In this document: piece after piece, positions 7,545 to 11,696 of the stretch
Layout of the letters: the number at the start of each line of letters is the position of its first letter
How positions within the stretch are numbered: position 1 is the stretch's first letter
Origin: Bacteroidales bacterium
GTDB lineage: Bacteria; Bacteroidota; Bacteroidia; Bacteroidales; VadinHA17
NCBI GenBank assembly: GCA_003518245.1
Contig: DOZA01000170.1
Coordinates: 1 to 11,696, forward strand
Reading direction: 5' to 3'
Length of the DNA: 11,696 nucleotides
Notes under the pieces: generated by a model
Told to the model about the DNA's origin: nothing
The model's input: only the letters and a program-made list of their open reading frames with translations
The model's database searches: none
Translations under genes and position numbers: made by a program

Positions 7545-8912
7545 ATGAAAGATAGAAAAAGTTATATTGAAGAAAACAAAGACAGGTTCCTTGAGGAGCT
7601 TTTCGATTTGATACGGATACCTTCAGTAAGTGCAAAAGAAGAAAATAAAGGAGATATGCTGAAGGCTGCTGAATACCTGAAAAAAAGCCTGATGGAGGCA
7701 GGAGCAGATAATGCTGAGATATACACCACCGAAGGACATCCTGTACTTGTTGGTGAGAAGATCATTGATAAATCATTACCCACTGTATTGGTTTATGGCC
7801 ATTATGATGTGCAGCCGGCCGAACCTTTTGAACTGTGGAATACTGACCCATTTGAGCCGGTAGTAAAAGATGGTAAGATATGGGCAAGGGGAGCTGATGA
7901 TGATAAAGGACAGCTTTTTATGCATGTCAAAGCTTTCGAATACATGGTGCGTACTGAAAACCTGCCATGCAATGTTAAGTTCATGATAGAAGGTGAGGAA
8001 GAGATAGGTTCAGAAAGCCTCAGTAAATTTCTGGATGGTCATAAGGACTTGCTGAAAGCTGATGTAATACTTGTTTCGGATACCACTATGATAGCACCCG
8101 AGATACCTTCAATTACAACAGGTCTCAGGGGACTTTCATATATGCAGGTTGAGCTGACAGGACCGAACAGGGATCTTCATTCAGGACTTTACGGTGGTGC
8201 TGTTGGTAATCCATGTAATATATTATGTAAAATGATTGCCTCACTTACCAATGAGAAGAATCAGGTTACAATACCGGGTTTCTTTAATGATGTGCTTATA
8301 TCATCAGATAAAGAAAGGGCTGAAATGGCAAAAAGACCATATAATGAGGAAAAATATAAGAAATCTATTGATGTTGATGCTCTCATGGGTGAGGAATCGT
8401 ATTCAACTCATGAAAGATTAGGTATAAGGCCCTCACTTGATGTGAATGGTATTTGGGGTGGTTATACTGATGAGGGAGCCAAAACTATCCTGCCTGCCAA
8501 AGCATACGCAAAAATATCTATGAGACTGGTACCTGACCAGGATTCAGGTAAGATAGCAAAGCTTTTTGAAGAACATTTCAAATCTATCGCTCCCGAGGGA
8601 GTAAGGGTTAAAGTTGAATATCTTCATGGTGGGCAAGCCTATGTCAGCCCTATTGATAGTACTGAGTATTTAGCTGCCAGCATGGCTATGGAGGAGGCTT
8701 TTGGTAAAAAACCTATCCCTGTCAGAAGCGGTGGTAGTATACCTATTATTTCAAATTTTGAGAAAACACTGGGTATAAAATCCATATTAATGGGCTTCGG
8801 CCTGGATGAAGATGCTATTCATTCACCGAATGAGAATTATCCATTATTCAATTTCTTCAAAGGGATAGAAACAATACCATTGTTTTATAAATATTACGCT
8901 GAATCTTCTTAA
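7545..8912 (+). CDS. M20-family metallopeptidase (dipeptidase)
   Basis: A 455-residue di-zinc hydrolase of the M20 (ArgE/DapE/carnosinase-like) group, probably cleaving dipeptides or other short peptides in the cytosol. By alignment from memory with mammalian CN2 and CPG2, the metal ligands are His86 (YGHYDVQP), bridging Asp119 (RGADDDKGQ), Glu153 (EGEEEIGSES), Asp179 (SDT) and His426 (HSPNE). Glu152 is the likely general base and Asp88 the helper acid. His212 in RDLHSG sits in the lid/dimerisation domain (about 190-310) and probably reaches the partner active site. GGSIPI near 396-401 fits the substrate carboxylate-binding loop. No signal peptide is present. Length and N-terminus are typical, which supports the ATG at 7545. 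It stands alone behind its own promoter-like sequence and converges with the minus-strand operon. The exact substrate cannot be given. Confidence 0.93.
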   Translation: MKDRKSYIEENKDRFLEELFDLIRIPSVSAKEENKGDMLKAAEYLKKSLMEAGADNAEIYTTEGHPVLVGEKIIDKSLPTVLVYGHYDVQPAEPFELWNTDPFEPVVKDGKIWARGADDDKGQLFMHVKAFEYMVRTENLPCNVKFMIEGEEEIGSESLSKFLDGHKDLLKADVILVSDTTMIAPEIPSITTGLRGLSYMQVELTGPNRDLHSGLYGGAVGNPCNILCKMIASLTNEKNQVTIPGFFNDVLISSDKERAEMAKRPYNEEKYKKSIDVDALMGEESYSTHERLGIRPSLDVNGIWGGYTDEGAKTILPAKAYAKISMRLVPDQDSGKIAKLFEEHFKSIAPEGVRVKVEYLHGGQAYVSPIDSTEYLAASMAMEEAFGKKPIPVRSGGSIPIISNFEKTLGIKSILMGFGLDEDAIHSPNENYPLFNFFKGIETIPLFYKYYAESS

Positions 8913-8956
8913 TGGCAAAAACAAACGTTGAGATATTGCATGCGAGGTCTCTTCCA
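8913..8956. other. Convergent junction without a clear terminator
   Basis: Only 44 bp separate the stop codons of two genes that face each other. The only inverted repeat I see is GAGA/TCTC (in 8928-8952) with a long loop and no GC-rich extension. A run of T lies just inside the end of the minus-strand gene. Either the signal is weak or transcription runs through into the opposite gene. Confidence 0.5.
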
Positions 8957-10213
8957 TTATTTTTTACTTACATTCAGTAGTTCAATACGTGTCTCTGATA
9001 CTTTGACGACCTTAATGATATAGTCGTCTATCTCGATTGAAGCATTTATTTTTGGTAAATCTCCTGTTTTTATAAGAACCAGGCCGGCAAGTGTCTCGTA
9101 TTCATCAGATACGGGAAGTGCCAGATTGTATTCTTCATTAATATAATCAATCTCAGCCCTGCCTGAGAAAAGGTATTCATTATCACTGATTATTCTTTCA
9201 ATAAGTTCAGAGCTGTCATGCTCATCTTCGATATCACCTACAATCTCTTCAAGTACATCTTCCAGGGTTACCATTCCGGATGTACCACCAAATTCATCTA
9301 CAACAAGGGCAAGCTTTTTATTTTTTTCAACAAATAGCTTCAATAATTTATTGGCAGCCATACTTTCAGGCACAATAGGTAGTTTTCGGATTGATTCCCT
9401 TATGTTTTCAGGCGCCTTAAAAAGGTCACGCAGGCGGAAATATCCGGTTATATTATCTATTGATTCTTCATATACAAGTATATTTGAGTAGCCGGTATCA
9501 ATAAACAGCTGTTTGAGGTCTTCTATTGAGCTTTCGGCGGAAAGAGCAGTTATCTCAGTACGTGGAACCATACAGGCTCTTAATTTAACATTTGACAGGT
9601 CAAGGGCTTTCTGGAAGATCTTTATATCATGCTCTTCCATGTCAGTATCGGGATCATCATCGTTCACATCACTTACCAGATCATCAAGGTCTACCTTACT
9701 GAAAACGTTCTTGCTGGCATTTTCTTCAGGTTTAATGCCAAAAAACAATCTTAGCAGGGCATTTGATAGCCTGATAATCAGTACTGTAACAGGATAAAAA
9801 AGCCCGTAAATAAAAACCGTTGGTATGCTGAATATTTTAAGAAAAAAGTTAGGTGACCTTCTGAAGAATGCTTTAGGTAAGAACTCTGCAAGTAGTAATA
9901 TTATAAATGTAGAAATAATCGTTTGTATTAATAAAAGCAGGAAGTCGGCATTAATAATCTGGTTAAACAGCAGTTCAAGCGGTACGGCAATATACAGGCC
10001 GTATACAACCAGTGCTATATTATTACCAATTAGCATAGTAACTATGAATTGTTCGGGTCTGCGGCTGAATGAGGCTATGATGCCGGAACCAAAGCTGCCT
10101 ACTTTCTTATCTATTTCTATTCTCAGTTTATTAGAAGAGACAAAAGCTATTTCCATTCCTGAGAAGAATGCGGAGAGTATAATGGCTACTAATATAACCA
10201 GAGCAACGTTCAT
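8957..10213 (-). CDS. CNNM/CBS/CorC-HlyC domain membrane protein (hemolysin-family, putative divalent-cation transporter)
   Basis: This 418-residue inner-membrane protein has the standard three-part build. A CNNM (DUF21) domain covers residues 1-160, with hydrophobic helices at about 3-19, 57-80, 91-113 and 125-157 and the SGMEIAFVSSNKLR signature at 18-31. Two CBS domains span about 213-335, opening at CMVPRTEI (214-221) and including VDEFGGTSGMVTLEDVLEEI (305-324). A CorC/HlyC C-terminal domain covers about 345-415. Relatives include CorC/MpfA, linked to magnesium efflux or homeostasis, and GldE of gliding bacteria; the old name hemolysin is misleading. An acidic stretch (about 182-195) separates the membrane part from the CBS pair. 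It is the last gene of the minus-strand operon here, 9 bp after a small membrane protein. CBS domains commonly bind adenine nucleotides, so regulation by ATP/Mg is plausible. Ion specificity is inference. Confidence 0.92.
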   Translation of the reverse strand: MNVALVILVAIILSAFFSGMEIAFVSSNKLRIEIDKKVGSFGSGIIASFSRRPEQFIVTMLIGNNIALVVYGLYIAVPLELLFNQIINADFLLLLIQTIISTFIILLLAEFLPKAFFRRSPNFFLKIFSIPTVFIYGLFYPVTVLIIRLSNALLRLFFGIKPEENASKNVFSKVDLDDLVSDVNDDDPDTDMEEHDIKIFQKALDLSNVKLRACMVPRTEITALSAESSIEDLKQLFIDTGYSNILVYEESIDNITGYFRLRDLFKAPENIRESIRKLPIVPESMAANKLLKLFVEKNKKLALVVDEFGGTSGMVTLEDVLEEIVGDIEDEHDSSELIERIISDNEYLFSGRAEIDYINEEYNLALPVSDEYETLAGLVLIKTGDLPKINASIEIDDYIIKVVKVSETRIELLNVSKK

Positions 10214-10222
10214 TTCACAAAG

Positions 10223-10405
10223 TTATTTCTTTTTACGTTGCCTGTCTCTTAAATATGCCATAATGAATGCAAGTATTCCCATCCCTGCAAGGATAAGGAA
10301 TCTTTCACCCCCGCTGATGATCTTGTTATGTATGGCGGCAGCTATACAAAGTACTCCTATTACTATCCAGAGGACTTCAAGTATTATAAGCGTTCTTTTA
10401 TTCAT
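10223..10405 (-). CDS. Small two-helix membrane protein of unknown function
   Basis: I do not recognise this 60-residue product. It has two hydrophobic helices (about 6-25 and 35-52) joined by a short loop, and a very basic tail (RDRQRKKK, 53-60). By the positive-inside rule both ends would be cytoplasmic. The ATG at 10405 lies inside the end of lptC and overlaps it by 8 bp (ATGAATAA, whose last three bases are the lptC stop). A TTG three bases earlier could also serve. The CNNM gene follows 9 bp after its stop. Such tight packing argues for a real, translationally coupled gene. It may assist the neighbouring membrane protein or the Lpt machinery, but that is only a guess from position. Confidence 0.72.
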   Translation of the reverse strand: MNKRTLIILEVLWIVIGVLCIAAAIHNKIISGGERFLILAGMGILAFIMAYLRDRQRKKK

Positions 10406-10955
10406 CAATATATAAAGTGGCTGTTACATTTTTTATTTTCCAGTTGTCAAATTTAGTTTCAGATTCAAGGCCGTTACCCATCACTATCTGGTCTTTTTGT
10501 GTTATCCTTACATATTTATCTGTATAAATAAGATCTTTTTTTTCATTCCACATGAGTAATTCAGTTTCGAGTTTTTCTCCTTCATCATTTATTGCGATAA
10601 CGTTTTCCCTTACTTCCCATAGGCCTTTGCTTTCTGTATATCTGGCAAAATTGGCGCTTATCTGCCCTGTCATATTATCTTTGCCTTCATAGAAAAATAC
10701 TTCTATTCCTTCATCAAAATCGGCATATGGAACATCCTTTTTACCATAGTACTTCATCAATGGTGATATAAGCTTGAGCTCCAGTATTGCTGAATCAGTA
10801 TATGAAGTTACGAAATCATGAACAACCTGGGTGGGGACCTCGGGGCTCAATGAGGCATTAACTATCTCAATTTTCTCACGGCACGACAAAAACAATGCAG
10901 TCCATAACAGGGCTGCAATGCATGATTTATTCAATATTTTTTTCAGGTTTTTCAA
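10398..10955 (-). CDS. lptC: LPS export periplasmic protein LptC, TTG start
   Basis: LptC is the bitopic or lipid-anchored component that takes lipopolysaccharide from the LptBFG transporter and passes it to the periplasmic LptA bridge. Residues 1-25 form a basic N-terminus plus hydrophobic stretch ending in LFLSC, so Cys25 may be lipidated, though Phe at -3 is not ideal for a lipobox. The following domain has the Bacteroidota LptC pattern: DEGIEVFFYE at 81-90, LWEVRENVIAIN at 112-123, EKLETELLMW at 127-136, then IYTDKYVRIT (143-152) and the GLESE/FDNWKI closing segment (162-174). The 185-residue length is normal. No ATG lies between the upstream in-frame stop and the signal sequence. The TTG at 10955 therefore appears to be the start, overlapping the TPR stop as TTGA. 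The stop overlaps the next small gene by 8 bp. Confidence 0.93.
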   Translation of the reverse strand: MKNLKKILNKSCIAALLWTALFLSCREKIEIVNASLSPEVPTQVVHDFVTSYTDSAILELKLISPLMKYYGKKDVPYADFDEGIEVFFYEGKDNMTGQISANFARYTESKGLWEVRENVIAINDEGEKLETELLMWNEKKDLIYTDKYVRITQKDQIVMGNGLESETKFDNWKIKNVTATLYIDE

Positions 10956-11696
10956 TCTTCTTTTCTGAACCGGACTGTTGTTCGTTCATTTATCCATCCT
11001 CCTACTGTATAAGGCACCCCTTCTTCGATAATACTTATGAAAAAGAGATCTTCCTTTTTGGGAAAAAGGTTAGATACTGTCTGAATATATTCGTTAACTC
11101 TTTCAGCCAGATCAGGATCTTTTTCCCTGGCTATCCTGAAATAATCAGCTGCAACCCAGTATACCATCTGGTTTTTCAAATTATCATCGAAAGGTTTAAC
11201 ACTTGAGTAGGCATTACCCACAATCATATAAGCTGTACCATTTTCTGAATTAGCCTCAATAGCTTTCTTGGCATAGTTCCTGGCAACCCTGTAGTCTTCA
11301 CTATTCAGTCTTAGTGTTGCCAGCTTAACATAGTAAGTTGATATTTTGGCATTATCATCTTCCAGTTTCACAGCCTCAAGATAATAGTCTTCTGCCCTGT
11401 CGAAGTTCATTTTATCATAATTCATTTCAGCCAGGTGATAGGCTGACTCGGCTGACTTTTCAATCTGGTAAAGATGTTCTGCCGCATTGTAAAACAGGTC
11501 TGAATCAGTACAATTAGCATCGCCTAGCAGAGCAAGTACTTTTTTCAATAGCTTGGCATCATCAGGATTATCAGCCACCCTCTGGGTAAATATGGGGATA
11601 AGTCCTTCACAGGTGCCTGCTCCTCCAGCCTTGAATATCATGTCTATAGTTTCTCTTGCATTAACATCAGGAGGTCTGTTTACTGCTGCTATTCTG
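10952..11696 (-). CDS. TPR-repeat protein upstream of lptC (5' end missing)
   Basis: The frame stays open to the right edge of the window, so the Met at 11641 is internal; 247 C-terminal residues are visible. Three tetratricopeptide-like helix pairs can be made out at about visible residues 84-116, 119-152 and 154-196, including RAEDYYLEAVKLEDDNAK and VARNYAKKAIEANSENGTAY. After them comes a compact tail with LFPKKEDLFF and YTVGGWINERTTVR, an ending I associate with the Bacteroidales TPR protein encoded beside lptC. TPR domains mediate protein-protein contacts; in this family the protein is expected in the periplasm, but the signal peptide would be outside the window. Its stop codon overlaps the lptC TTG start (TTGA), so the two are very likely coupled. 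Involvement in envelope assembly is inference from position. Confidence 0.88.
   Translation of the reverse strand, partial: RIAAVNRPPDVNARETIDMIFKAGGAGTCEGLIPIFTQRVADNPDDAKLLKKVLALLGDANCTDSDLFYNAAEHLYQIEKSAESAYHLAEMNYDKMNFDRAEDYYLEAVKLEDDNAKISTYYVKLATLRLNSEDYRVARNYAKKAIEANSENGTAYMIVGNAYSSVKPFDDNLKNQMVYWVAADYFRIAREKDPDLAERVNEYIQTVSNLFPKKEDLFFISIIEEGVPYTVGGWINERTTVRFRKED

Noticed and set aside
9825..10415. A 196-residue plus-strand reading frame opposite the CNNM gene
   Set aside because: It is a shadow of the well-supported CNNM and small membrane genes on the minus strand, with no recognisable domain.
11639..11641. ATG as the start of the TPR gene
   Set aside because: The frame continues without a stop to the window edge, so the true start lies outside.
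1..11696. CRISPR arrays, tRNA or rRNA genes, insertion sequences or phage attachment sites
   Set aside because: No regular direct repeats, cloverleaf-like sequence, transposase or integrase motifs were seen; intergenic space is very small.

Overview
The window looks like a chromosomal segment of a Bacteroidota bacterium, most likely from the order Bacteroidales or a close relative. The DNA is AT-rich and coding starts are preceded by A/T-rich leaders with no strong Shine-Dalgarno. Two intergenic gaps carry matches to the Bacteroidota -33/-7 promoter (TTG, 19 bp, TAnnTTTG). Several products are of types I associate with this phylum: an LptC of the lipoprotein kind, a DUF3109 cysteine protein, a long nSTAND1-WD40 ATPase and a TPR protein with the ending seen next to LptC. 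The genus cannot be named from this sequence.

Layout. Positions 2-5252 (+) hold two large membrane-associated genes in tandem, 46 bp apart. The first is a protein whose beginning lies outside the window, with the C-terminal half of an MFS/nucleotide-transporter-like membrane domain, a long HEAT-like helical domain and what looks like a worn cyclic-nucleotide-binding domain. The second is a 1009-residue STAND NTPase with a transmembrane helix, a coiled coil and a seven-bladed WD40 propeller. Positions 5383-7487 (+) are a tight pair: gpmI (cofactor-independent phosphoglycerate mutase) and, 2 bp later, a DUF3109 cysteine-rich protein. Positions 7545-8912 (+) encode an M20-family dipeptidase with its own promoter-like sequence. 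Positions 8957-11696 (-) converge on it and form a compact operon read right to left: a TPR protein (beginning outside the window), lptC, a 60-residue two-helix membrane protein, and a CNNM/CBS/CorC-type membrane protein. These genes overlap or nearly touch.

How they fit together. The minus-strand operon is an envelope cluster: LptC belongs to lipopolysaccharide transport, and its neighbours are a TPR protein and two inner-membrane proteins. The plus-strand middle is central metabolism and peptide turnover. The left pair is the least understood part. Both proteins have features of membrane-linked signalling: a STAND switch with a propeller sensor, and a transporter-like scaffold with HEAT and cNMP-like parts. 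Their order suggests joint expression, but no function can be read from the sequence. There are no tRNA or rRNA genes, CRISPR arrays, insertion sequences, phage genes or long repeats that I can see. All genes except the two cut by the window edges appear intact. The best candidate for something undescribed is the left pair; the rest is ordinary chromosome.
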